DNA of 64,000 nucleotides from Streptomyces albipurpureus (GCF_023701525.1 NZ_JAMQAW010000017.1:29948-93947), one strand, 5' to 3'. Counted from the first letter of the stretch, positions 32,653-41,579 are shown. Program-made: numbers and translations. The notes: generated from the sequence alone by a model not told the origin.

Positions 32653-33453
32653 TTAGCCAAGATCGTACACAACGGTCACCGGAGCATGATCCGACCAACG
32701 CTGCTCATGGCTCTCGGCCCGCTCCACCAACGCCTTGACCGCGAGCCCGGCCAGCCGCTCGGTCGCCACCTGGAGGTCGATGCGCCAGCCGGTGTCGTTG
32801 TCGAAGGCCCGACCGCGGTAGGACCACCAGGTGTACGGCCCCTCCTGATCCGGGTGGAATGCGCGCATGACATCCACGTACTCCGCCTCCTCGTAGACGC
32901 GGGACAGCCATTCCCGCTCCTCGGGGAGGAATCCGGAGTTCTTCTTGTTCCCGCGCCAGTTCTTGAGGTCCACCTCATGGTGGGCGATGTTCCAGTCGCC
33001 GCAGACGACGACCTCGCGCCCATCGCGCGCCGACCGGGCTTTGAGCTCCCGCAGATACGGCAGGAACTCCGCCATGAACCGCATCTTCTCGTCCTGGCGT
33101 TCCGTACCCACCTCACCCGACGGCAGATAGAGACTGGCCACGGTGACTCCCGGCAGATCCGCCTCGATATATCGTCCACTGCCGTCGAACTCCCGCGACC
33201 CGAATCCGGTCCGCACCGCGTCCGGTTCACGCCGGGTGTAGAGCGAGACACCGGCCCGCCCCTTGGCCGCGGCGGGTGCGTGGGCCGTGTGCCAGCCGTC
33301 AGGCCTTCGCACCCCCTCCGGCATCTGCTCAGGCTCCGCCCGCACCTCCTGGAGGCAGACCACATCGGCCTCGGTGGCCGCCAGCCACTGAACGAAACCC
33401 TTCTTCACTGCGGCACGGAGGCCATTCACATTCACTGATGTCACGGTGAGCAA
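32653..33453 (-). CDS. xthA: Exodeoxyribonuclease III (AP endonuclease)
   Basis: This 266-residue enzyme of the ExoIII/APE1 EEP superfamily removes 3' blocks and cleaves abasic sites in base excision repair. Catalytic blocks: SVNVNGLRAA (metal-site Asn), CLQEVRAE (metal Glu), SLYLPSG with the tyrosine, CGDWNIAHHEVDL (GDxN) and the C-terminal SDHAPV with the catalytic His. TTG 33453 has AGGAG six bases upstream and matches the conserved ML(T/R)VTSVN start. It appears to be first in a two-gene unit with the barstar-domain protein. Confidence 0.94.
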   Translation of the reverse strand: MLTVTSVNVNGLRAAVKKGFVQWLAATEADVVCLQEVRAEPEQMPEGVRRPDGWHTAHAPAAAKGRAGVSLYTRREPDAVRTGFGSREFDGSGRYIEADLPGVTVASLYLPSGEVGTERQDEKMRFMAEFLPYLRELKARSARDGREVVVCGDWNIAHHEVDLKNWRGNKKNSGFLPEEREWLSRVYEEAEYVDVMRAFHPDQEGPYTWWSYRGRAFDNDTGWRIDLQVATERLAGLAVKALVERAESHEQRWSDHAPVTVVYDLG

Positions 33454-33584
33454 GACATGCTCCTCAGGTCCAAGAGCGGCGGGAGGCGGCTACCGCGTCG
33501 TCGAACACCACGGTGAGCACCCCAGGCACCCTACCCAGCCCGCCGCGCTCCGTCCGCATCCCCTCAAGACGTACGATCACCTGC

Positions 33585-34070
33585 ATGTATGTACGTTCGG
33601 TCCGGTATGACCACCCCGATGCGGTCAAGCTCAACGCTGATGTCCAGTTGGAATACATCGAGCGATACGGCGATGGAGATGGGGACGAGACCCCCCTGGA
33701 CGCGTCGATGTTCGATCCGCCGCGTGGGCTTTATCTCATCGCCTACGACGACGACGGCCGCCCACTGGCCTCCGGCGGCTGGCGTACCCAGGATCACCAC
33801 GAGGACGGGTACGAGGACGGCGACGCCGAGCTGAAGCGGATGTACGTCATAGCCGAGGCACGGGGCCAGGGTCTCGCCCGACGCCTACTCACCGCCCTGG
33901 AAGAGAACGCACGGGCCGCGGGCCGCACCCAGATGGTGTTGGAGACGGGCGACCAGCAGCCGGAGGCGATAGCCCTCTACGCCTCCAGCGGCTACACCGT
34001 GTCACCGCGAAAGTTCGGCCACTACCGCGACTACGCGGGCAGCCGCTGCTTTATCAAGCCGCTGGGCTGA
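33585..34070 (+). CDS. GNAT family N-acetyltransferase
   Basis: This 161-residue single GNAT domain has GLYLIAYDDDGRPLASGGW (strands 2-3), DAELKRMYVIAEARGQGLARRLLTALEENARAAG (strand 4 with the RGQGLA acetyl-CoA pyrophosphate loop) and ALYASSGYTVSPRKFGHYRDY (strand 6-7 with the acceptor-side Tyr). ATG 33585 was chosen from family length. It is divergent from xthA. Substrate unknown. Confidence 0.87.
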   Translation: MYVRSVRYDHPDAVKLNADVQLEYIERYGDGDGDETPLDASMFDPPRGLYLIAYDDDGRPLASGGWRTQDHHEDGYEDGDAELKRMYVIAEARGQGLARRLLTALEENARAAGRTQMVLETGDQQPEAIALYASSGYTVSPRKFGHYRDYAGSRCFIKPLG

Positions 34071-34424
34071 GTGTCCGCAAGGCCTCGTGGGTAGGCCGAC
34101 CGGGCGGGCGCTGTCCCGCGAGCCCACGGCTGACGGGCCGCGGCCCAAGAAGCGCTCGACGGCGTACGAAACCGGCTTCCGCGATCCGAAACCCCCACCG
34201 GGGACGGCTGTCGCTCCTGCGGTGGCCCGTCGATGGTGGAGCGCACCCCGCGGGTGACTCCGAAGCGCGCACGCAACCAACGGCCCGGCCCGCGGTGGCC
34301 CCGAAGTGTTGGCCCGATGACCAGGTGTCGATCACTCGGTAGACAGGGGGTCTCCACCCCGCCGGGACTGCGGCCGGCGCGCCCATGGTGCGAGACCCTT
34401 CGGCGAACGCAACTCCCCCGCACG
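34071..34424. other. Intergenic region before the toxin gene
   Basis: 354 bases show no supported gene or clear promoter; frames on both strands are Arg/Pro/Gly-rich. It is the left border of the lower-GC toxin patch. Confidence 0.3.
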
Positions 34425-35993
34425 ATGAGTCAACCAGCAGGGACTCCTGCGCGCGGGACCGGTATTGATGTCGAGCCGTCAGAACTGAACGGTGTCGCAG
34501 AGGGCGTGGTGCTCCAGCAGGGCATGTTGCATAAGGCTGCCACCAACCTGATCTACGACCTGGTGGAGTTCATGGACTGCGGAGGGTACGGGACGACAGC
34601 GCAGATGGTGTCGTCCGCCTACGTCAAAGTGGGAAATCGCTTCCTGGATGTCTGGGCCAAGAGTGTCACGAGCGTCGGCGGTGTCGCCGTAGGGTTCGTC
34701 ACCACTGCCAACAACTACTCCAAGGCAGAGGCCGCCAGCCACCCCTCCGGCACAGCCAGGCCCGTCCAGTTCCCCGTCCCCAAGGTCATCGACTCACCCC
34801 CGAACTATCAGCGGATTCCAGATCCCCAATGGGGCGACCTGGACGACTACAGTTCAGGGCTCATCTCATGGCTCCTGGAGGGCGTCCCCGACTGGGCGAT
34901 GGACATCATTCGTGACCTGCTGGGCACCGTGTACAGATGGGGCAGGGCAGGCGAGATTCTGCCACTGCCCAACCATTTGGAACTCGACAAAATAGCCCTG
35001 GCCTGGCTGAAGCCGGGCTTCGCCGTGTCGCAAATCGATAGCGCGCTGACCGGTGCGATCGCATCCATATCCGATCCCGACAACGGTGAATGGCAGTCGG
35101 CGATGCGACAGTTCACGAGTTCCCTGTGGGGCACCACGGCATGGGGAACGTCGACGGCGGGCTACGAGTGGAAGCACGACAGCGCCGGGGGACAAGGCAC
35201 CGGAAGTCACCCGGTCATGTCCGTGCTGTGGGACACGACTCAGGAAGTAAGCCAGATCATGCGGGCCTATGCCGAAGCGGCTTCGGAGATGCGCGAGGAG
35301 GTGGCCCGCATCTACCGCAAGGCGGTCTGGGACGCGTTGCCTCGTGTCAAAGACGGTCTCGATATGAGCGATGTGAAGAAGATAGGCAAGGGAATTCTGA
35401 GCATGGGGCGCGGCCTGGGCATCGGCATCACCCTTGAGATCGACACAGGAGCGATCAACCGTGCGGTGTCTGCATACGAGGGGAAGCTACTCGGCCTTGT
35501 AGGACGCCTAAACCAATTGTTGCCGGCTCTTGAGGAAGCCTATCGAAGCGCGCCCACCTATCAGGCCGAGGAGGCCCGAGCACAAGCATTTGGAGCTCGT
35601 TCGCTAAACGAGTTCAAGCCGGAACATCGTTTCACCGTCCCGAACGAAGACCCAGACAACATCTACTATCCGATGGACCTGGCGAACCAGGAAGGCCTTT
35701 TCGGCAGCCACCCCATCGACAAGCACGTCGGTCTGACCGATGACCAAATGAGGATGCGACTGCGAGATCAATCGAGCGCACCTGCCGCCTCATCCTTCAT
35801 TGATCTCGCCTCAGCGCAGCGCTTCACCCAGCAAGCAGCTGGGTCCAGGTACGCCTCATCTACAAGCAGGGCTTGGAGCCGCCCTTCATCGTACTTACGG
35901 CTATGCCACACAGAGGTCCATAAGAAAGGTCAGATCGATGCAGCTATTTCCCACTTCGCTATTCTCGGACGGCCCCGTACTGAGGGTTCTTGA
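34425..35993 (+). CDS. WXG-type polymorphic toxin with disrupted C-terminal RNase A-like domain
   Basis: A 522-residue frame. Residues 1-110 resemble the helical N-domain of Streptomyces type VII-associated toxins (GVAEGVVLQQGMLHKAATNL, then RFLDVWAKSVTSVGGVAVG). Residues 200-385 are a second helical pre-toxin region. At about 430 a bacterial RNase A-like (CdiA-CT type) domain begins: SHPIDKHVGLTDDQMRMRLRDQ, then AASSFIDLASAQRFTQ, containing the first catalytic His. After that the frame turns to nonsense (AGSRYASSTSRAW). The family-like C-terminal strand VQVRLIYKQGLEPPFIVL appears instead in the frame that stops at 35923, 14 bases before the next ATG. About 50-70 central residues are missing, so the nuclease is probably dead. 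GC content is visibly lower than the flanks. Confidence 0.75.
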   Translation: MSQPAGTPARGTGIDVEPSELNGVAEGVVLQQGMLHKAATNLIYDLVEFMDCGGYGTTAQMVSSAYVKVGNRFLDVWAKSVTSVGGVAVGFVTTANNYSKAEAASHPSGTARPVQFPVPKVIDSPPNYQRIPDPQWGDLDDYSSGLISWLLEGVPDWAMDIIRDLLGTVYRWGRAGEILPLPNHLELDKIALAWLKPGFAVSQIDSALTGAIASISDPDNGEWQSAMRQFTSSLWGTTAWGTSTAGYEWKHDSAGGQGTGSHPVMSVLWDTTQEVSQIMRAYAEAASEMREEVARIYRKAVWDALPRVKDGLDMSDVKKIGKGILSMGRGLGIGITLEIDTGAINRAVSAYEGKLLGLVGRLNQLLPALEEAYRSAPTYQAEEARAQAFGARSLNEFKPEHRFTVPNEDPDNIYYPMDLANQEGLFGSHPIDKHVGLTDDQMRMRLRDQSSAPAASSFIDLASAQRFTQQAAGSRYASSTSRAWSRPSSYLRLCHTEVHKKGQIDAAISHFAILGRPRTEGS

Positions 35994-36591
35994 TCTCGCC
36001 ATTGCAGCCCAGGAATCAGGCGGGAAGCTCTCCCTGGACGACGAACTGCAACGCTATATCCGCTTGGTCCGCGGCAACTGGGTCGCGAACTGGAACTGCT
36101 CCGTCTATGCCTCGTCCGGAGTTTTGGACTACGCATCCGATTCAGTCGCACAACAGGGCGGGCTGGATTCATTCCCGCCAGAGTTCAAAGAGAAAGCAGC
36201 GCGGGCTGCTGGTGATATGGACCCCGCAGACTACCTACGCACACTTGCGGAATTGCTGCGTATCGCTGATCGACAGGGCGTGCCCGAGTACAGGGAACTT
36301 CCACTGAGTGGGTGGGAATTCCTCCAAACCTTCCCCCACTTGTTCGGTTTCGATGTAGTCCTGGCAGACGAAGGGGACCTTCCCTTCGCCGGCCTGGTGG
36401 AGAGGTTCGCGACCGCAGAGCACCCGTTCTGCCATGAGCGGTCCGCAGCCCTCGCCACCGAAGCGCAACGTGCCCTCGTTCTCTTTCCCGGCGGGCAGTG
36501 CCTCAAAGAGCGTCTTTCCTGGGCCACCCATGACGGCCTTACCGAGCTGATCGACACGATCAACAACCATATGCAGCGGGAGCATTCATGA
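35938..36591 (+). CDS. Putative immunity protein of the RNase A-like toxin
   Basis: This 217-residue soluble, acidic protein follows the toxin in the position of an immunity gene, with an AAAGG ribosome-binding site. It begins MQLFPTSLFSDGPVLRVLDLAIAAQE and contains DPADYLRTLAELLRIADRQGVPEYRELPLSGWEFLQTFPHLFGFDVVL. I do not recognise a named family; the assignment comes from position, size and shared low GC. The toxin's current stop overlaps this gene by 56 bases, whereas the ancestral frame would end just before it. Reading frame intact. Confidence 0.6.
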   Translation: MQLFPTSLFSDGPVLRVLDLAIAAQESGGKLSLDDELQRYIRLVRGNWVANWNCSVYASSGVLDYASDSVAQQGGLDSFPPEFKEKAARAAGDMDPADYLRTLAELLRIADRQGVPEYRELPLSGWEFLQTFPHLFGFDVVLADEGDLPFAGLVERFATAEHPFCHERSAALATEAQRALVLFPGGQCLKERLSWATHDGLTELIDTINNHMQREHS

Positions 36592-36821
36592 CCGCAGCGT
36601 TTCCTGATCCGCACCCCGGCAGAGGCCACCGCCGCAGCTATCCCTGTGAGATGGGAGCGCGGGCCACCGTGGACGCAGGCGGGTGAGTGCCTCCAGTGGG
36701 ATCCCGGGGCGCCCCAAGATCACGCCTGACTGTCTACTGATGATCGTTCCCTCGCCATGCAGTCCATATCTACACTGCGGTCCAGTTGAGCACCGAGGGG
36801 GATCTGATACACCGGAAGCGG
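36592..36821. other. Short region with possible leftover small ORFs
   Basis: An ATG at 36588 overlapping the immunity stop (ATGA) opens a 32-codon ORF to 36686. In the immunity frame itself, protein-like sequence (FLIRTPAEATAAAIPVRWER, then PPWTQAGECLQWDPGAP) continues past the stop to a second stop but lacks a start. Both look like debris of a further small gene of the toxin locus. Confidence 0.3.
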
Positions 36822-37481
36822 TTGGCCAGGGGTAGATGGCTCTCGGTAGCAGCCGCTGTGACCCTGCTGGTCGCCGGATGCGGCGGTGCGGACACAGGTG
36901 GCACGGGTTCCTCGGAGAACAAGTCCCCCAGCACTTCGTCGGCCCCTCCCCTGGTGACGGCCCTCGACTACTCCCGGCTCCAGGGGGCACTGCCCGATCT
37001 CCAGTCCATGCCCACCGGCTGGAAGGTGGGTGCGACACGGCTTCAAGGCGGCGACACCGGTGAGGATGCGCCGTGTCGCAAGCCCCAGGGCGCCTGCGTG
37101 GGCCAGAAGAGCCATACACGGGTTCAGTACGACAACCCCGAGAGCACGGGCAGTGTGCATATCGAGGCCGTGGCATATGAGGACACCGGGACCGCGCAGA
37201 CCGGATATGAGCGACGCAAAATTTCGTACGCCGATGCGCGGGACCGAGAGATCTCCATGCCCAAGGTCGGCGATGAGAGCATCGCGCGAACCGGGCTCCA
37301 CCGGTCCAGCGGGCATCCGCTCGTCGCGATGGTGATGCGGGTCGACACCGTGGTGGTCGCGATGGCCTACGCGCACGAAGGGCAGGCCAATTCAGAGGCC
37401 TTGCTGTCCCTGGCACGTATGCAGGCCGCACGGTTGCGGCAGGCCCAGCGCGGCCAGACACCCACCGCCAGCGCTGACTGA
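36822..37481 (+). CDS. Secreted lipoprotein, hypothetical
   Basis: This 219-residue lipoprotein has n-region ARGRW, hydrophobic core LSVAAAVTLLV and lipobox LVAGC with the acylated C20 (numbering from TTG 36822). A Ser/Thr-rich linker follows. The mature domain (ALDYSRLQGALPDLQSMPTG, a C-K-P-Q-G-A-C pair, then VHIEAVAYEDTGTAQTGYERRK) resembles PknH-sensor-like or DUF-type lipoproteins of Streptomyces that read GWK(V)...C...C. The start is uncertain; TTG 36786 is also in frame, and a GAGGGGG box fits neither well. It may be an unlinked core gene. Confidence 0.7.
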   Translation: MARGRWLSVAAAVTLLVAGCGGADTGGTGSSENKSPSTSSAPPLVTALDYSRLQGALPDLQSMPTGWKVGATRLQGGDTGEDAPCRKPQGACVGQKSHTRVQYDNPESTGSVHIEAVAYEDTGTAQTGYERRKISYADARDREISMPKVGDESIARTGLHRSSGHPLVAMVMRVDTVVVAMAYAHEGQANSEALLSLARMQAARLRQAQRGQTPTASAD

Positions 37482-37698
37482 CAACACGGAGCGGGCCCAC
37501 AGCCGTAAGGGCACGTCCATCAAGTGTTTCTGCGTGGAAGGCAGCTGTCGCATGAGGTCTCCGGTGTCCAGAGCGCAACGGACAGCGAGCCGGACAGCCA
37601 ATGGCCCCCACAGGTGTACACCCGCAGAGTGACGCATCTCGCGGAAATACGCCTGAGGCTCGATGCCGCCCTTCGGCTCAGCCTGAAGGGTGGCAGCC

Positions 37699-40152
37699 AT
37701 GCGTGAACCCACACCATTGACCACGCGTCATAGATCGTCCTTGACAAGCCGTTTAACAACTGTCGCAGCCGCTCTCTGTCTCACCTCGGCCACCGTGGCC
37801 CTGCTGCCCGCACCCTCGTCCGCCGCGACGGGACCGGACCGCGAAACGGTAGCCGAGGGCGGGCACACGGCACGGATCAGCCGGACCGAGTACGGCATCC
37901 CGCACATCCTGGCCCGGGACTTCGACGGGCTCGGATACGGCTACGGCTACGCGTTCGCGCAGGACAACGCGTGCGGACTCGCCGACCAGGTGGTGACCTT
38001 ACGCGGTGAGCGATCTCGGTTCTTCGGGCCTGACGGAGAGCAAGGCAAGGGCTCCAACCTCGCGAGCGACACGTACTACAAAGGGCAACTGCGCGCGGGC
38101 ACCGTACAACAGCTGCTCAACCGGAAGGCACCGCTCGGCCCGACGGCGGAGCTGCGCCGGATGGTCGAGGGGTACGCCGCCGGATACAACCGCTATCTGC
38201 GGGACACGGGCGTCGGCAAGCTGCCGGACCCTCGCTGCAAGGGCAAGCCCTGGGCTCGGCCGATCACCCCGCTCGACCTGTGGAGCGTCGTGTACGACGT
38301 CAACGGGGTGACGGGGGTGACGCCGCTGGCGCCGGACATCGGCAACGCGAAGCCTCCGACGCCAGGCGTCGACGACCCGATGACCTCCGGGACCTCAAAC
38401 GGCAAGAGCACCACGGCCACCAAGGCCACCGCCGCAGCGTCCGTCGCTCCCAGCAGGCCGGGACCCAAAGCGGCCGGCGTCGGCAGCAACGGCTGGGCAC
38501 TCGGCCGGGATGCCACCCGCTCCGGCAACGCGATGGTCCTCGCCAACCCACACCTTCCCTGGACCCGCGGCAACCTGCGGTTCTACCAGGTGCAGTTGAC
38601 GATCCCCGGCACCCTGAACGTGTCCGGCGCGGGCCTGTACGGCACCCCCCTGATCCAGATCGGCCACAATCGGAACCTCGCCTGGACCCACACCGCGAGC
38701 GACGCCCAACACGCCTCCCTCTACGCCTTGAAGCTGGTGCCCGGCGACCCCACCAGCTACGTCTTCGACGGCAAGGCCGAGCAGATGAGACGCCAAACCG
38801 TCCCGGTCACCGTCCGCGACAGCCACGGCAAGCTGTCGAGTGTCAACCGGACCCTGTACACCTCACGCTTCGGGCCCGTCCTGTCCTCCAACTGGACCGC
38901 CAAGACCGCCTACACCATCCGCGACGCCAACGCCGACAACCTGCGTTCCATGAACACCTGGCTGGCCATGGGCAAGGCCCAGAACCTGAGCCAACTACGC
39001 GCTGCCCAGGACACCTACCAGGGCATTCCCTGGACCTACACCCTCGCGGCCGACACCAGCGGCGGCACCTACTTCACCGATTCCTCGGTGGTCCCACACC
39101 TCACCGACGAACAGCTGAGGCGTTGCGCCAGCCCGGACGGCGAGGAGAGGTCCGCCGCCCTCGACGGTTCGACGTCGGCCTGTGTCTGGGGCAGTGACTC
39201 CGACGCGCTCGTGCCGGGCGTCTACGGCCCGTCGAACCAGCCGAAGCTGAGCCGCGAGGACTACGTCGCCAACTCCAACAACGGACCCCACTACACCAAC
39301 CCCGAGGCCCCGCTCACCGGCTTCCCCGGCACCTATGACAGTGATCCCCGCCTCGGCCAGCGCGCCCAACTCGGACTCCGCATGATCGACCAGCGCGCGG
39401 ACGGCACGGACGGACTCGGCGCCCCGGGCTTCACCGGGGCCACCCTGCGCGCGTCGATGCTCGGCAACCGCGTCCTGTCGGCCGAGACGGGCCGCGACGA
39501 CGTGGTCGGCATGTGCCGCGCCCACCCGCGCATGACCACCACGGACGGCAAGGAGGTCGACGTACGGCAGGCCTGCACGATCCTCGCCCGTTGGGACACC
39601 CGCGCCGACACCGGCAGCCGGGGCGCCGCGCTCTGGGCCGCCTTCCTCGACCGGCTCCTCAGGAGCGGCGGGCCAGACACCTGGCACCGTGTCCCCTACG
39701 ACCCGGCCGAGCCCCTCACCACCCCGCGCGGCATCAAGGGCGACGACGCCCGCGTCCAGCGCGCCCTGGCCGACACCGTCCAGGACTTCGCCGCTCGCGG
39801 CCTCCCGGCCGACACCAGGCTCGGCGCCGTACAGAAGTGGGCCGGCATACCGCTGCCCGGCTGCACCGGTCGCAGGGGGTGCTTCAACATCGTGGACGCA
39901 GGCCCCGGCTCGGGATCCGGCACCCCGCCCGCCGGTGCCTTCGGCACCAGCTTCCTGATGGCCGTCGAACTGACCCCCAGCGGCCCCCGCGCCCACACCC
40001 TCCTCACCTACGGCCAGTCAGCCAACCCGGCCTCACCCCACTACTCGGACCAGACCCGCCTCTTCACCCGCAAGCGGTGGGTCACCGAACGCTTCACCGC
40101 AGCCGAGATCGCCAGCGACCCGACCCTGAGGGTGACGACCCTGCACCGATGA
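37699..40152 (+). CDS. Secreted penicillin acylase family amidohydrolase (with TTA codon)
   Basis: This 817-residue Ntn-hydrolase precursor resembles acyl-homoserine-lactone and aculeacin A acylases, which deacylate N-acyl substrates. The Sec signal peptide spans residues 1-45 (VALLPAPSSA|A). The alpha subunit has RTEYGIPHILARDFDGLGYGYGYAFAQDN. A Thr/Ala/Lys-rich spacer precedes the autocatalytic site G-S263-N-G-W, where S263 is the nucleophile. ANPHLPW and VANSNNGPHYTN follow in the beta chain. Codon 101 (37999-38001) is TTA, the rare leucine codon read by the bldA tRNA, so production may be restricted to late development. ATG 37699 has a GAAGGG site. Confidence 0.92.
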   Translation: MREPTPLTTRHRSSLTSRLTTVAAALCLTSATVALLPAPSSAATGPDRETVAEGGHTARISRTEYGIPHILARDFDGLGYGYGYAFAQDNACGLADQVVTLRGERSRFFGPDGEQGKGSNLASDTYYKGQLRAGTVQQLLNRKAPLGPTAELRRMVEGYAAGYNRYLRDTGVGKLPDPRCKGKPWARPITPLDLWSVVYDVNGVTGVTPLAPDIGNAKPPTPGVDDPMTSGTSNGKSTTATKATAAASVAPSRPGPKAAGVGSNGWALGRDATRSGNAMVLANPHLPWTRGNLRFYQVQLTIPGTLNVSGAGLYGTPLIQIGHNRNLAWTHTASDAQHASLYALKLVPGDPTSYVFDGKAEQMRRQTVPVTVRDSHGKLSSVNRTLYTSRFGPVLSSNWTAKTAYTIRDANADNLRSMNTWLAMGKAQNLSQLRAAQDTYQGIPWTYTLAADTSGGTYFTDSSVVPHLTDEQLRRCASPDGEERSAALDGSTSACVWGSDSDALVPGVYGPSNQPKLSREDYVANSNNGPHYTNPEAPLTGFPGTYDSDPRLGQRAQLGLRMIDQRADGTDGLGAPGFTGATLRASMLGNRVLSAETGRDDVVGMCRAHPRMTTTDGKEVDVRQACTILARWDTRADTGSRGAALWAAFLDRLLRSGGPDTWHRVPYDPAEPLTTPRGIKGDDARVQRALADTVQDFAARGLPADTRLGAVQKWAGIPLPGCTGRRGCFNIVDAGPGSGSGTPPAGAFGTSFLMAVELTPSGPRAHTLLTYGQSANPASPHYSDQTRLFTRKRWVTERFTAAEIASDPTLRVTTLHR

Positions 40153-40189
40153 CACAGCCCCCGTAGGGCGGGCCGGTTCGGGGGCTGTG
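40153..40189 (+). terminator. Terminator of the secreted acylase gene
   Basis: CACAGCCCCC at 40153-40162 pairs perfectly with GGGGGCTGTG at 40180-40189. The stem begins right after the stop codon. Confidence 0.75.
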
Positions 40190-40268
40190 ACCACCAACAC
40201 CCGAACCGGTCCGACGGCTCGCACAAGACCAGAAGCAGCTGCTGCACTTCGCTGCTGTACAACGCCGA

Positions 40269-40302
40269 AGAGCCCCTGCCGGATCTCTCCGACAGGGGCT
40301 CT
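40269..40302 (-). terminator. Terminator of tRNA-Ala
   Basis: AGAGCCCCTG at 40269-40278 pairs perfectly with 40293-40302, with an inner CGG/CCG stem. It begins 9 bases beyond the tRNA 3' end. Confidence 0.75.
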
Positions 40303-40311
40303 GAGCTGCGG

Positions 40312-40385
40312 TGGACCTGTGGGGATTTGAACCCCAGACCCCCTCGATGCGAACGAGGTGCGCTACCAGACTGCGCCACAGGCCC
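40312..40385 (-). tRNA. tRNA-Ala (anticodon CGC)
   Basis: A 74-base cloverleaf on the minus strand. The 7-bp acceptor stem starts GGGCCTG and contains the G3:U70 wobble pair that identifies alanine tRNAs. The anticodon stem CCTCG/CGAGG encloses loop TTCGCAT with anticodon CGC, reading GCG. The T-arm GGTTCAAATCC is standard. The 3' end reads A followed by CCG, so CCA is not encoded. A terminator hairpin follows. It lies between the secreted acylase and sepX; no integrase is nearby, although tRNA 3' ends are common integration sites. Confidence 0.95.
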
Positions 40386-40465
40386 TTGCAACGAAGGAAA
40401 CTCTAGCATCCCGATCAGCGTGCTTGGAAATCCGTTCCCGCGCTGGTCACGACGGCCGGTCCGGG

Positions 40466-41512
40466 TCACTCATTGGCCGCGCGGGGGCGGTCGTCGTCCG
40501 CGTACTGGTCGAAGAGGGGGGTGCGGCCGCGGTCGCGGGTGGTGCGGCGGGGGGCGGGGGTGGTGCGGGCTGCGGGGTCGTCCGGAGCAGGGGTTGGGTC
40601 GGCGGTGGAGGAGCGGGCCGAGCTCCAGGTCTCCGGGTCGCTCAGGTCGACTCCGGAGGTTGCCCGCGGGGCCACGGGTGCCGTCACATAGGTCGGCAGG
40701 GGAACCGGGACCGGGTCCCAGCTGTCGCCCGTCGCCGGGCCGCGATCGCGCTGCTGGTCGACCCATTCCGCATGGTCCGTCTGCTCCACCAGCGCACGAC
40801 GACCGGCCTCCTGGGGGGAGACCGGTGCGGGCTCGGGGCGAGGGGCGGGTTGCTCGTCCTGGCGAGGTGGGGGCGGTGAGGGTTGCTGACGGCGGGGGCG
40901 GTTCTCCCGCAGCCGCTGCGCCGCCACTTCGGCCTGGCGGCGGTCCATCACCACCATGAAACGCCGTCGCTCCTGAGCGCGCAGATACATGATGTACACA
41001 CTCAGCAGCACCGCCGGCAGAGCCGGAGCCCAGAGCAGGCCGAGTCCGCCTACCGCGGCGACGACCGCCCCCACGGTGAAGCCGATGAAGAGCATCACCG
41101 TGGTGCGCCGCCGACGGGCCAGAACCTTGCTGCGGCGGGCGCGCTCGGTGGCCGCGCGGTTGGGGCGCGGGCGGCGGGGCTGGGCCGGGGCCGGGGTGGC
41201 GGTGGCTGCCGGGGTGGGAACCCTGACCTCCGTGCGGGGCGCGGCAAAAGCCCGGACGTCCACGGAACTCAAAGGGTCCGTGGCTGCATCCGGGTCGACG
41301 TCGGAATCGGGCGGCGCCTCGGTGCGCTCCCGTAGCTCCTTGGCGTACCGGCGCTCCATCGCACCGCGTCCGGACAGCAGCCGGATGGCGGTGGAGAAGC
41401 GTTCCGTCGGACGAGCTTCGTTCAACTCGTCCTGCCTGCGGAGCCACATCGGCACCAGGTAGGCGGCCCAGGCCCCGACGATGACTGCGTAGATGAGGCC
41501 GCTGCTGCTCAC
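40466..41512 (-). CDS. sepX: SepX/GlpR membrane protein of cell division
   Basis: This 348-residue protein has one N-terminal membrane helix (SSSGLIYAVIVGAWAAYLVPMW) followed by RRQDELNEARPTERFSTAIRLLSGR, the signature of SepX in Streptomyces and GlpR in Corynebacterium. A basic linker with RRSKVLARRRRTTVML leads into two more membrane helices (about 150-190). The C-terminal half is a Pro/Arg/Glu-rich disordered tail. SepX stabilises divisome positioning in hyphae; GlpR is the membrane receptor for the MoeA-like protein Glp, which binds FtsZ. GTG 41512 is chosen by homology; GTG 41518 and ATG 41545 are also in frame. Confidence 0.9.
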   Translation of the reverse strand: MSSSGLIYAVIVGAWAAYLVPMWLRRQDELNEARPTERFSTAIRLLSGRGAMERRYAKELRERTEAPPDSDVDPDAATDPLSSVDVRAFAAPRTEVRVPTPAATATPAPAQPRRPRPNRAATERARRSKVLARRRRTTVMLFIGFTVGAVVAAVGGLGLLWAPALPAVLLSVYIMYLRAQERRRFMVVMDRRQAEVAAQRLRENRPRRQQPSPPPPRQDEQPAPRPEPAPVSPQEAGRRALVEQTDHAEWVDQQRDRGPATGDSWDPVPVPLPTYVTAPVAPRATSGVDLSDPETWSSARSSTADPTPAPDDPAARTTPAPRRTTRDRGRTPLFDQYADDDRPRAANE

Positions 41513-41579
41513 GGTCACACCGTAGAGGGATTCTTGCAAGGGCATCCGCCAATTGGCCCGGTGTGTCGCCCGATCCCGC

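Noticed and set aside
40312..40385. tRNA-Ala as an integrated-element attachment site
   Set aside because: No integrase, no duplicated tRNA 3' end and no phage-like genes nearby.
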